This document shows, one piece after another, positions 1 through 10,459 of a DNA stretch of 19,663 nt; within the stretch, counting starts at the first letter, position 1; the number at the start of each line of letters is the position of its first letter. The stretch is from Monoraphidium neglectum (Eukaryota; Chlorophyta; Chlorophyceae; Sphaeropleales; Selenastraceae). The stretch is taken from positions 4,284 through 23,946 of the forward strand of contig NW_014013013.1 in the NCBI RefSeq assembly GCF_000611645.1. Direction: 5' to 3'. The notes beneath the pieces are model-generated. The model was not told the origin of the DNA. It made no database searches and saw only the letters and a list, made by a program, of their open reading frames with translations. The translations under genes and the position numbers were made by a program.

Positions 1-2762
1 CTGCGGCGTCGGCGTCGGCGGCTTCCAGCCGCTGTATGAAGCGGCGGTGGGGCGGCGGCATGTGCTGGCGCATTGTCAGCAGGTAGTCGCGCAGCCTGCC
101 CAGGTGCAGCGGGGGTTGGACGGTCGGTTGGTCAGTGGGGGCCGACGTTGGTTGCCTGCTTCTGCCGTCGAGCACATTGCTGTTGTATGTTGTCAGCGTG
201 GCGCCCTGCCTGCTCCCATGGCATGCCGCAGGATGCACACGCCGTGCAACCACTCTGCCATGCCTGAGCGCCGCACCGCCCTCGGCCCCAGGCTGCGCCA
301 GCCCCCCGCAGCCCACCAGCCGCACTCGTGCTCAACCCCCAGGGCCGCGTCTATCGCCGCCACCACGCTGCTCTGCGCGCCGGTCTCCCCGTACAGCTGC
401 AGCGGCTCTGGCGCCACGCCCTCGTACAGCAGGCCGGCCGGCAGCCGCGGGTTGCCGCGCCAGCCACTCATGGGCAGGCGGACGCGGGCGTAGTACACCG
501 CAGGGTCACACTTCTCACCCTGGCCGAGATGGAGTGTGTGTTGGGGATTTCTCATGTAGCTTATGTATGTGTGTGTGTTTGTGGGCGCACGCTTGGATAC
601 GCACGTGCACTCTCTTGTGCGCGGTCGCACTAGCATACATGTCTGTGTGCGTCATGGGCAGGAAGAATGACCGCTAGGCCTTGCTGAAGGCTGAGAGACA
701 GGGACGAGAGGCTCTCGGCTGCCCGAGCCAGCGACGAGCAGACCAACACACCAGCTGCAAGGGTTCATCCCACCGCCCCTCCCACCATGCGTGACAGCAG
801 CCGCTGCATCTCCGCCAGCGCGCCCTGCACGGCCCCCAGGTGCGCCTCCATGCCCTCCACGTCATCCTGAGGCGCTTGGAGAGCGCGGTGCGATGCCGAA
901 TTCAATGGTGGGGCGAAGCAGTGGTTTACTGAGGAAGGAACTACAGTGCGTGGGATGGAAGAGTCCTGCATCCACAGATGCAAAGACTCTGTCGCATTCC
1001 CTGGAGCACCCGTTCAGTGAGCGCACGAGCCCTCCGCACATGTGCCGCCAGATGATTTGTTTGATGTAAGCTATCTCTGTCTGGGGCCTGGCACCCTTCT
1101 GCCCACCTTGCGCGCCGCCTCCTGCAGAGCCTCGAGCCGCGCCATTGCGGGGCCGGCCGCGGCCTCTATGCTGACGTGCACCAGCCGGAACCACTCCTCG
1201 TCCACCCCGCCCAGGAAGTTCTGCGGGAGGCAGGGCAGCAGCAACGTGCGCATATACAGCAGTGCGGCGGTCACCCCGCTGCTTCAAAAGTGGGACATCT
1301 GCAAACCCTTGCGGACCATCCACGTACTGCACATTGCCGCTGGCAGCTGCTGCACCTGCACCCAACATGAAGGGGGAGGCCGTTTGGGCAAGATAGGGGG
1401 CTGCCCTTCACAGCATATGGCCGCGCGCGGGGCTGCAACGCCTGGAGGAGGGTGTCGCGGGGGCCGCACACGTTGAGGCAGACGATGTTGCCCAGGGCGA
1501 TGGGGCCGGAGGGGTCGAGGCGCCGCCAGTTGAGCAGGTTGTATGTCTGCAGGGCAGAGGGCGGGATGTTGACGACGGCCAACCCTGTTTCGTGTGCAGC
1601 CCCTAAGCGCGGAGTCGGCAGTGATGGAGTCCTCGGTGCCATTGCTCACAGCCACTGCATCTGGCGGAGTGTGCGAGCATTCGCTGCCGCCCTGCCAGCA
1701 GGTGGCGCTCATGGTGCGGTGCGCCATCGACAAAGCCGGCTGCGGCCAACGAACAGGTGAGTCTGACGGGCAGCTCGGTGCTGCGTCAGGCGGCTGCATC
1801 GGCCGCGTGGTTGCTGCAGTATGTTCCGCGCTTTCAAAAACGCCTGAGTCTCCTCACCGAGTACACCAGAACCGGCGGCATGTCCAGCGCCCGCGCCACC
1901 GCCGACCATGGGCACGCCAGCACTGCGGGCAGCTGCTGCGGCGTGTCAGGGCCGTCGCACCTGCGGGCGGTTCAGTAAAGAGCTCTGTGTCCAGACTGCA
2001 AGGCCGCCACGAACCCGGTCCCTCGCACACAGGCTGCCCCACTGATGCATTCGACCTGTAGTGATGTGTGTGTGATACTCCTGCAAGCAAGTGAATTGCA
2101 GTTGCTCAAACCCCTTGCCCCATGGGGCTGGCCAGCGCCCCTGCCAACCCCACCAGAGGTATGCATGGGCCAGAAACGAGAGCAGCTGGTAAGCCCGCCA
2201 CAGCTCGGCGCCGCCGCCGCTGGCCGCGATGTCCCCACCACCTCCGCCCGCTGGATCTCGCCGCCACTGCTGTTCATGCTGCCGTTGCTGCTGCCGCTGC
2301 GCCTGCTGCCCGGCGCTTGGAGGAACATCAGCAGCCCCTGCTGTTGCAGGCAGCAGGACGGCGTCTGAAGGGAAGGGCGGGAGCGCTTCGAGCCGCCGCC
2401 GCAGCTGCCCGCCGCCTGCTGCCACGGCCAGCTTTGGGAGGTCCTCCATGGCCGCCTCCCACGCAGCAAACTCCCCGCCAGTCAGCCTGCGGTGTAGGGA
2501 ATTGGGACACTCACAAGCAATTGAGTGATGGAGGGTTGGCTGCCTGAGCCATACGCTCAAGTGAGAATGCACCACATGGCGGCGGAGCATGGGTGGGTGA
2601 CGTGCGCGCCCACCTCGGCAGCGGATCGGCGATCGGCAGGAAGCCGCGATCGGCTGATGGGGCCGAGAAGACTCCGCAAGCAATCCTCCGTCTCATCCCA
2701 CTGTCTCCGCCTCTTCTAATCGCTGTCAAAGAGCTCTCGCGTTGAATGCTTGCCGATCTCAT
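1..2762 (-). CDS. IDO: Indoleamine 2,3-dioxygenase, 3' end beyond the window
   Basis: Heme dioxygenase that opens the indole ring of L-tryptophan to N-formylkynurenine, the first step of the kynurenine route. Exons, reading leftward: 2762-2614, 2486-2154, 1960-1858, 1546-1472, 1220-1107, 866-786, 519-326 and 95-1 (continuing). All junctions keep frame and use GT/AG, giving about 381 residues; the family is usually about 400-450. Family landmarks in order are GFLP (40-43), LSFLAHAYLW, LPAVLACP with PPVLVY, YNLLNWRRLDP, FRLVHVSIE, CDPAVYYARVR then SGWRGNP, GAQSS (332-336), and ELRDYLLTMRQHMPPPHRRF. Tyr294-Tyr295 and Arg299 align with Phe226-Phe227 and Arg231 of human IDO1, residues of the substrate pocket. 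The proximal heme-ligand histidine lies in the missing C-terminal part. The start is uncertain: ATG 2762 is used, and ATG 2696 also fits. The cellular site is not indicated; no clear targeting peptide is seen. Confidence 0.9.
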
Positions 2763-2817
2763 GGTGTCAGACGGGATACTTAAGAGCAAAATCAAGTGGA
2801 ACAACTGATTTCTTGCA
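2763..2817. promoter_or_regulatory. Compact divergent promoter between IDO and the FAD oxidoreductase
   Basis: Only 55 bp separate the proposed IDO ATG (2762, minus) from the oxidoreductase ATG (2818, plus). The stretch is AT-richer than the flanking exons. An in-frame TGA at 2806 sets 2818 as the first usable ATG for the plus gene if no upstream exon exists. If IDO starts at 2696 the spacer becomes 121 bp. The promoter role is inferred from geometry; no TATA box or named element was recognised. Confidence 0.45.
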
Positions 2818-5800
2818 ATGCTCGAGCGGCCTTCGAGCCTGGGGCGGTGTGGAGGCGGCACTTGCGTCCCTGTAGTGCCGCTGCAGCCTCACACCCGCCG
2901 TTGGCGCATAGCAACCGCGCTGCGGGAGGCGCGCACGTTGGCGCAGGCCGCCGACATCGGGGAGCAGCTGCCGCCTGGATGGGGTCCTCAACCTGCCTCC
3001 AATGAAGGCCGCAGCAGCGGCGTCGACGGTCCTGCGGCCAGCCCCGCAGGCACAACTGCCCCCCCGCAAACGTCCCACGCAGCAGCCCCGTCGGGCGGCC
3101 CCTCGCCGCCACAAAAGCGGCGCGCCGTGGTGGTCGGCGGCGGCTGGGGCGGCTTTGGCGCCGCGCTGGCGCTGGCCAAGGCGGGGGCGGAGGTGACGCT
3201 GCTGGATGCGGCCGCCAACCCGGGGGGCCTGTCCAGCGCATTCGTCACGCCAGGTGCGCGATTCGGCCATGTTGCAGCATGCCTGTGCATACTCGCTCGG
3301 TTCTGCAGGCTGAAATTGGTGCTGGTTTTTTGTATATGTGTGCACGGCTGTCTGATATGCAACTCAGCACTTGCCAGACCAGCGGCAGCCCGCACGACTT
3401 CCAGTTGGCACTTTCCATTGTCAGGTTTCGCAGGCCCGTGTTGCTCGCCAGCACAGCAGCCGCCTCGCATGCAGCCGCGAGCCTCGCACCTCCAACCCCA
3501 CCAGCCTTCCACAACTCGTCCCCGGCCCACGCGGCTCTGCGACCCGCCCCAACCCCCCCGCCCCCCTCAACGCCGTGCCCTGCAGGCGGCCGCGTCGTGG
3601 AGCCGGGTGTGAAGGGCTTCTGGCGGTGCTACTCAAACATACAGGACCTGCTGGGGCGGGAGCTGAAGGGGAAGCTTCCCGCGGACCCGCTGACGCCGTT
3701 TACGCGGTCGGGATTCTACACGCCAGACGGCTTGGAGGTGGGGCCAAAACAAGGGGCCAGCCACCGCTGAGCGCTCGCTGCTGTCCGCATCTGGGCGCTT
3801 GCTTGCTGTGAAGTGGTGGCGGTGCTGGGTCTCTGCGTCGCGGAGGCGACGGCTGCTGTCGGGCACCCGCGCCGCGGTTAGTCTCGCACCTCATGCCGCC
3901 GCGGTCGGCTTGCACAGCTTTTGCGGCGGAGCCACCCGCACATGGCCATCACGGCTGTTGAGGGTAGGTTGAGCAATTCCCCCTGGAATCCTGCCCTGGA
4001 ACCGCTGACCAGCAGCACCCTCGCCCCTGGTCGCAACCAATCAGGTGGAGTCCCCCGTGTTTGCCGACCTGCCGCGCCTGCCGGCCCCCCTGGGCACGCT
4101 GTTCCACACCGCCACCCTCTTCCGCCGCCTGCCGGCGGCAGACCGACTGAGCGCGCTGGGGCTGGTGCAGCCGCTGCTGGAGCACGATGCTGACGAGGAC
4201 ACTTACGCCAGGTGCGCCATGGTGGTCGGCTTGTGTAGAAAATCGGCTTTGACTGTGCTTGCTTGCTGTCTGTGTGGGCCAGAGATTCGGCATGCTGCAG
4301 GTCTTTGTGGTGCTGCATGCACAGCCAGTGGGTGGAAGCGGACAGGGTCGGTCGTGCAAGCTGCTGGTGGGCAACACCCCCACAGACGCTGCCCTCACCA
4401 GGCCCCGCTGCCGCTGCAGCCTCCACCAAGCAGGCCCCGTTCCCGCCCCCCGCTCTTCATGCACACCTGCCCCCAATACCCAGCCGTCTCTTTTCTCAGT
4501 TGCCCCCTCTCCTGGGCCCGCGGATGCTGACATCACCATTGAACCACCCCTGCAACCAGGTATGACGCCATGTCAGCATACACGCTCTTCAAGGAGGCCG
4601 GCGTCAGCGCCCGCCTCTACAGGGCGTTCCTCGAGCCGATGCTGCTGGTCACGCTCTTTGCGCCGCCAACAGAGCTCTCCGCCGCCGCTGCGCTGGGTGC
4701 GTCGTCACGGCTGCGAGCTGCGCGCTCGGAGCTTGGCCAGGGGATACGTTGCCTTGCAGCCTCCAGCCATGCGGGCTGGGGTGTAGCACTTGTGCAAGCT
4801 GCAGCATCAAGCAGGCTGTTTATGCCTTGTTGCGTCCAATATGCGCTCTTGCGCTTGTCTGCCCCCCCCCCCCAGCAGCCCAGCGCCATATCCCCAGTAC
4901 CCCGCCTGCACGCCCTTGACCCCCCTGGGCCCCCACAGGCACGCTGTACTATTTTGCCCTGGCGCACCAGGCGAACTGGGATGTTCAATGGTGCAGGTGG
5001 GGGTTGCAAGCAGGCGCAGGCGGCCGCCTTGGCGCCGGCAGGGCGGCGCAAGGGGACGCAGATGGCTCGGATGTGTCATCGTGCGGGTTGCGGCCGCGCA
5101 GCATATCGATCAAAGATGTTATGAATTATTGAAGTCGTGTGCTGTCGCCCTCCAAACCTGTTCACATGGGGCAGGCGACAGAGCAGGCCGCCCCAGGCGC
5201 CAGCGATCACTGCGGTGTTATGACCCTTGCCATGGCTTAGCCCCGCTGCGCTGAGTGCACCCCTGCTGCTCCCTGCCCTGTGCCACCACTGCCAGGGGCC
5301 CAGTGGGGCAGCTGATCATGGCGCCGTTTGCGGACCACCTGAGGAGCCTGGGTGTCGAGATCCTGGGTGAGTCGGGCAGCTTGGAACATGGCGCCCGCCC
5401 CACCTCCTCATACCCCACCTGGCCTCTTGCTGACCGCCCACACGCATCCCACTCTCATGCCCTCGGCCGGCAAGGGGGCACACGCGCTGAGCGTACGGTC
5501 TTGTTGCCCCTTCCGGCCCCCCCTGCCCGGGTGCCTGCCGCCCATGTTTGCTGTCCCCGGCGGCGCAACCCTGGCCAGCTTTCTGAGCACCGCTCTGGTT
5601 GCCAAATCTCCCGCCATTCCAACTGGCCACTTCAACGCGCCAGCCCAAGCCACCAACCCAACTGCCAACACAACTTTCAACCCAACGGCCATCGCAACTG
5701 TCAACCCACCTGCCAACCCAGCTTACCGACCCCATTTCGCAACTCAACATTGCCGACCCAAGCGCCGACCCAACCGCCGATCCAACCACCGACCCAATCG

Positions 5801-7494
5801 CCGACCCAACCGCCAACCCAACCGCCGACCCAACCGCCGACCCAACCGCCAGGGGGCCGGCGAGTCCAGCAGGTCCTGCCCGCACCGGGCTCGCCCCTGC
5901 CCGGGGCAGTGGTCGCCTCTGGGCCCAGCGGCGCGGAGACCTTCCCGGCAGACGCAGTGGTCCTCGCCGCCGGCGTCACCGCCACGCAGCGCATCGTGGC
6001 GGGCTCGCCGGTGCTGGCGGCGGCGGAAGACCTGCGGGCGGCGGGGGCGGTGCGCTGCAGCGACGTGCTGGCGGCGCGGGTGTGGCTGGACAGGAAGCTG
6101 CCGCTGCAGTTCAGGTGGGGGGCGGGCGGCTCGGGCAGGTGTGTCAGCGAAAGGAGCTAGCAAAATCATGGACAGCTTGCACACATGCTGTACATGGCGC
6201 ACCCCCCCCCCTGGTGCCTGGACTGTCGCCGCACTACACACGGCTTTGCGGCGAGCCATGTGTTTGACCCGCAGGGCCAGTTGCCCTCCACACCCACCCT
6301 CATGTCAATCCCCGTGTTGATCTTCATACCCTCGCCGCAGCTCTAACGTGCTGTCCGGCTTTGACGCGGGCTCTGGAGCCACCCTGTTCAACCTGAGCGC
6401 GCTGCAGGTCTGCTGACACTCACCCCGCGTGCCTGCTTGCAGTATGGCGGGGCGCATTTGCTACTGGTGGTGTCTCACCTTCCGCCACGTTTTTCGCTTG
6501 CACACGGCCCAACAGCAACTTGGCCCCCTGTCCACGCCCTGACTTCTCTCAAGCGCTCCGTGTTGTGGGGCCCCACTACGCACCGCCAACGTTCAAGCCA
6601 GCAGCAGAATGTGATGCGTGCTCCAACACATGATGCTGCACCCTGCAACCCTGATGCCACGCTCTTCCCTGAACCTGCGACACTCCCGATTGCAACTCCA
6701 GGATGAGTATTCATCCGATCCTGGGTCAGTCCTGGAGTTTGACATCTATCACGCAGACACCCTGCTGCCCATGACGGACGATGACGTCATCCAGCGGCTC
6801 CTCACCAGCTACCTCCCAGCCGCCCTGCAGCCGCCGCACGGCGTCGCGGGCGTCGCCCCGGCCGGCGTCGTGGATGCGAGCGTGCTGCGCTTCAAGAACG
6901 CGACGACCGTCTTTTCTCCCGGGTCGGGGACTGCGCTGCCGCCGATATGCAGCAGCATTGCCAACGTGTTCACGGCGGGGGACTGCATGCAGCAGGGGCC
7001 CGGAACGCATGGCGCCAAGGGGCTGAGCCAGGAGAAGGCGTACGTGTCGGGGCTGCAGGTGAGAGGGTTGGGACAGGCCGCAGACACGTGCGCATGTGGG
7101 CACGCACCCAACCGGCTGGGCAATGTACGCGGGTCAAGCATGGCAGGGAAGCTCGCGGTCAGCTATGATACATACATGTGGGGGTGTCACCACCCCGATT
7201 ACGGGCAGGTGGTGCGTTTGGGTAATCTTGCTAGCGCTGAACATCCCCGAACTCCTGACAACATTCGATACCATACACTTAACATCTTGCCCCTCGGTCG
7301 CTGACGCGCAGGCTGGCAACGCAGCGGCTCGGCTGCTGGGCCTGACCCCCCGGGCCCGCGTGCTGCCCGCAGAACCGGACGAGCCCCACGTTGCGGCCGC
7401 CAAGTCCGCCGCACAGGCGACAGCGGCCGCGCGCGCGGCGCTGCGCGGGCAGCTGCGGCGCAAGGTGGGGGCGGTCCCTGTGAGGCTCAGGTAG
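2818..7494 (+). CDS. FAD-dependent phytoene-desaturase-like oxidoreductase, probably plastid
   Basis: Ten exons: 2818-3253, 3586-3737, 4045-4211, 4560-4696, 4939-4996, 5296-5366, 5853-6114, 6341-6407, 6702-7058 and 7312-7494. They give 629 residues, all in frame with GT/AG junctions. Residues 1-100 are rich in Ala, Pro and Arg and look like an algal transit peptide. A Rossmann FAD-binding fold follows at 103-135 (VVVGGGWGGFG, with acidic D130 at the end of the second strand), and a C-terminal FAD motif FTAGD lies near 540-544. Segments such as LPAPLGTLFHTA, LFKEAGVSARLYRAF, LAHQANWDVQWCRGP, VWLDRKLPL and LSQEKAYVSGL match my knowledge of the plant At3g09580 family of amine-oxidase/phytoene-desaturase-like flavoproteins, whose substrate is not firmly known. 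It lacks the bacterial CrtI layout, so I do not call it a phytoene desaturase. Its last about 45 residues are an Ala/Arg-rich extension. Intron 6 is unusual (see findings). Confidence 0.88.
4862..4873 (+). repeat. Run of 12 C inside intron 4 of the FAD gene
   Basis: A homopolymer C run 65 bases upstream of the intron 3' splice site at 4938/4939. It could serve as a distant pyrimidine tract, or be simple slippage. Confidence 0.85.
5652..5847 (+). repeat. Degenerate-to-clean 12-bp tandem repeat in intron 6 of the FAD gene
   Basis: Eight adjacent 12-bp units lie at 5752-5847 with consensus GCCGACCCAACC; several are identical and others differ by one to three bases. Six more diverged units are at 5652-5723, separated by a 28-bp interruption. 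The array ends five bases before the 3' splice site at 5852/5853, so the units replace a classical polypyrimidine tract. Copies become cleaner toward the splice site. Twelve bases is a whole number of codons, so the array is open in the gene's frame, reading repeated Pro-Thr-Gln-Pro. Confidence 0.9.
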
Positions 7495-7537
7495 CGACCA
7501 TAGTGGATTCAGAGCGAGCAGCTGCTGGCCAGGGCTT

Positions 7538-7542
7538 TGTAA
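7538..7542 (+). terminator. TGTAA poly(A) signal of the FAD gene
   Basis: TGTAA lies 44 bases after the TAG stop at 7492-7494. TGTAA is the usual green-algal polyadenylation signal. Location supports the role, but no transcript end can be seen. Confidence 0.4.
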
Positions 7543-8423
7543 CAGGGCAGTCTAGGGCTGCGTCTCCCGCTGACGTTGGCAGGGGGTACATACTGATGGC
7601 ACTGCTGCGTCACCAGAGCTGGAAATGAGCGACACAGTGATTCAGACTGCCCTTCCTTAGTTCCTGCTGCAAGCTCAGGGGCCGCATGTTTCAGAGATTG
7701 CAGGGACTCTGCTTGTCTTTGCGTCCTTGGGTCCGGCCAGTACGGCGCCATGTGTTACACCATCCACTGTGTACCGCGGCGAGTGCAGGGTATGGTGCCG
7801 GGCGCATGGCAAATGAAGAACGCGCACACACAGCAACGGCTTGTGCGCCCAGCTTCAGCGTCGCTGGCTGCCCTTGACTGCCTGCAAGACACCCTTCAGG
7901 TTTGTATGCTAGACTGCTTGCAAGTTGGTGGCTGGCACATTCGACACGTCCTGCAGCAGCCTCCGGGTTGGCGCCCGAGGCAGTTGTCAGTCCCTGACAG
8001 CCACACCAAAATGTTGTTCTGCCAGATGGTGATGAGGGACGGCCATTGAGGTAATCAGCGTCACAAATGTGCCTGTACCAATTAGGACTGTAAACAGATG
8101 AGTGTGCCAGCTCAATTGCACCCGAGCACGTTCTCTGCCAAAGGCACTGGCAAGGTGCGTGCACCTTACTGCTGCTGTGGCCCGGCTACCTGCCTGCGGG
8201 CTGCGCGCAGTGTGATGCGTGGCCTCTGTATGACAACTTGTCGCCCTTCAGTTACAACGATTGTTTGTTCAGCTCTACGCTGTTCGCGTAACGTGACATG
8301 ATCACACGCACGGGCCACACAATTCGTCGCTTGTCTTATCGAGTTACGACTGGTAGTCTCCACGCGGCCTGAAAGCAAGCATCCTGCACCTCGCACGCTC
8401 AAGTACCAGCCGCCTTCAAACCC
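7543..8423. other. Intergenic stretch with no recognised gene
   Basis: About 880 bp after the FAD gene. It has lower GC than the exons and no frame with sustained GC3 bias. A 157-codon minus-strand ORF at 7691-8164 has no GC3 preference and no recognisable motif, so it is not called. A second TGTAA occurs at 8089-8093 and may be chance. The stretch probably holds the 3' UTR of the FAD gene and the promoter and 5' UTR of the next gene. Confidence 0.5.
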
Positions 8424-9555
8424 ATGCAGTCCCCGCACTCTGGCGGCGCCAGCTGGGCCCACAAGGGGATCTTTGCCGGCTCAGCCGTACAGCCTGCACG
8501 TGCTGTTCGCGGCCCCGTCAGCACCAACGGTATCTTCAACAGCAGAGTAGGTAGCAAGGGCATCAAGATGTCCTCGCTCGCGCACAGTCGAGAGCGGCCA
8601 TGCACCACCTCCCTCGGCGATAACGCTGGGTGCACGCGCTGGGCATTGTCACTGCGGCGCTGGATGGTTCGTTTCCCCAGAGCAAGCCGCACTTGTCCGC
8701 TCGCCCTTGTGCGCTTCCAACCACCAGGATGCCACCTCACTCGATGGCGGCAAAAGCTGGCTTCAGGAGCCGGGCTCTCCAACCCGCGGCTTCCATGCCA
8801 AGTTTGAGGTGCTCCTGAAAAGCGGCAGCAGACAAGATGCGTTTGGGCGCGACGCTGCTGCCTACGAGGCAGACTGCGAGGCCCACGTCACCGCGCACCC
8901 AGGCTTCCTCGAAGCGCTGCGCCGCGCACTGCCGGACCTCTTTGCCGCCGCCGACGCCGCCGCCCCGCCGGCCCTCCGCGCCGGCGCCGGTGGCACCGCG
9001 TCGGCGGCACTGAGCCCGGCCGTTTCCCAGGCCGTTGCCGCCGCCGCCGCCGCCGCTGCGTCGGAGTCCCCGCTGACCTTGTGGACGGCGACGCACGTCG
9101 TTTTCGGCGGCTGCTTCTACCCGCTGCTGCGCGACGCCAACAACAAGCCGATGATCCTCGCCCCCAACCACACGAGCGCGGACGCCCTGCAGGGCGTCGG
9201 CATGCGGCTGCTGCGCCTGACGCCCTGCGGCAGCGGCGACGAGAGGATCCGGCAGCTGAGGGCGCTGGGCTCGCTCGTGGGGGATGCGCAGGTGCTGCAC
9301 CCGCGCAAGATGCTGTTCGACAAAACACCTGTCCTCAAGGGCGGCGCGCGCCTGCACGCAGTGCTGCCTAATGGCGACCTGGGCCCTGTCATGATCGACG
9401 ACGGCTATAGCCGGTATCTCGAGGATTACTGGCTCGCGGCGCCGCGCATGACAGTGGCCGGGCGCGTCGTCACCTGCGAGGCCTGCCCGGAGCCTGTGCG
9501 CGACGTTGTGGGCAAGCTGCCCTATGGCGCTTTCCATGCAGTCTACTTGGCTTGA
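8424..9555 (+). CDS. Unrecognised GC3-rich protein, two-exon model
   Basis: The secure part is 8728-9555: a 275-codon stretch with very strong G/C third positions ending in TGA, preceded by a pyrimidine-rich tract and CAG at 8725-8727. It has no suitable ATG, so an upstream exon is needed. The only phase-compatible proposal I found is 8424-8546 (ATG, then donor GTAGGT), giving about 316 residues; this first exon is tentative. The protein has a charged N-terminal part with EADCEAHVTAHPGFLEAL, an Ala/Pro-rich linker with a run of eight alanines, and a compact C-terminal part with TLWTATHVVFGGCFYPL, DERIRQLRALGSLVGDAQVL and GPVMIDDGYSRYLEDYW. I do not recognise the family. NHTSAD resembles an acyltransferase NHx4D motif but the spacing is one residue short. 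No membrane segment is obvious. Confidence 0.55.
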
Positions 9556-9862
9556 AGGAGCTTCATATTTTTGGTCCGCGCGTGCTCAAAGCAGCGCTGT
9601 GAACCGTCTAGAGACTTGGCCATGCAGGGGCCGCCGCTGCCATCGGCCGCCTATTTGTGTTGCTAACGGAGCCAATCGGGCGCGGGCGGTACAGGCAGCT
9701 CAGCCATTAATAGTCCAAATGTATCCGGCTTGTCGCTTTTCTGCAGGTCATCCTTCATCATGCTGAGCTGAAATGTGTGGTTTCAGGAGCGCCACGGAGG
9801 TGTGCACTTTGGAATGGGCAGTGGACAGGATGCAGGCTGGTCCCGGGGGGCGATCAGCTGAC

Positions 9863-9886
9863 CATGGCGGGACTAGTCCCGCCATG
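9863..9886. repeat. Perfect 24-bp palindrome
   Basis: The half-site CATGGCGGGACT is followed directly by its exact reverse complement, with no loop and ACTAGT at the centre. The bases just outside do not pair. It lies about 310 bases past the stop of the gene ending at 9555. The role is unknown. Confidence 0.9.
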
Positions 9887-10432
9887 CAAGTACTGTGTGC
9901 ATGCAGTTGCTTCGAGCGCAGACTGGTCTCATATTTTGAGGTTGCAATGCTGACACAGCCTCCATTTGAGGATTCCAGGCCTCATTTCAAGAGGGGAGTC
10001 TTGATTGATGCATGCGTGGCACCGCCGACAACGTCTTGACTGTGCTGTGCAGGACTGTCCAAGGGATGACTGTTGATGAATATCGCACTTATGCTTTATT
10101 ACCCTCATGTCCCGTGTGTATCCGACAGCCAGCCATGTAGTGGCTTCATGCTGTCAACAATTTTTTCATCATGTCACAACTTGTAAGACAATGAAATCAC
10201 CCGGCAGCGGCGGTATCAAACACGAAAGGGCGCATAGCATTGCTTGGTGAGATATGAGTGCGGTTTTGCTCATATCAGTGGGCCATGCTTGCGCGGGCGC
10301 AGTTTTTCAAGTCCATACATGTGCAACCATCCCCAATGGCATCGGTCCGTGCCTGGTGGGTGTGGCAACATACCTCCAGCACTCACACCGATGGTTGATT
10401 TGCTGGCTTCTCCTGCAGCATCACGTGGCAAA

Positions 10433-10459
10433 CCACACCCAGCAGTGCACTGGGTGTGG
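10433..10459. repeat. Inverted repeat, 10-bp stem with 7-base loop
   Basis: The arms CCACACCCAG and CTGGGTGTGG flank the loop CAGTGCA. It lies in gene-poor sequence. It may form a hairpin in RNA, but nothing else indicates an RNA gene. Confidence 0.7.

Noticed and set aside
5316..5885. Long minus-strand frame with Gly-Val-Ser repeats
   Set aside because: It is the antisense shadow of the 12-bp repeat in the FAD-gene intron.
2818..7494. Bona fide phytoene desaturase or carotene isomerase
   Set aside because: Segment order and motifs fit the separate At3g09580-like family better; a carotenoid substrate cannot be claimed from sequence.
7691..8164. 157-codon minus-strand frame after the FAD gene
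   Set aside because: No GC3 bias, no motif, and Cys/Ser-rich random-looking composition.
9160..9190. NHTSAD as an acyltransferase active site
   Set aside because: The catalytic motif needs four residues between His and Asp; here there are three, and the other acyltransferase blocks were not found.
8737..9537. 266-codon minus-strand frame
   Set aside because: Exact antisense of the coding exon 8728-9555, with Arg/Gly-rich low-complexity composition.
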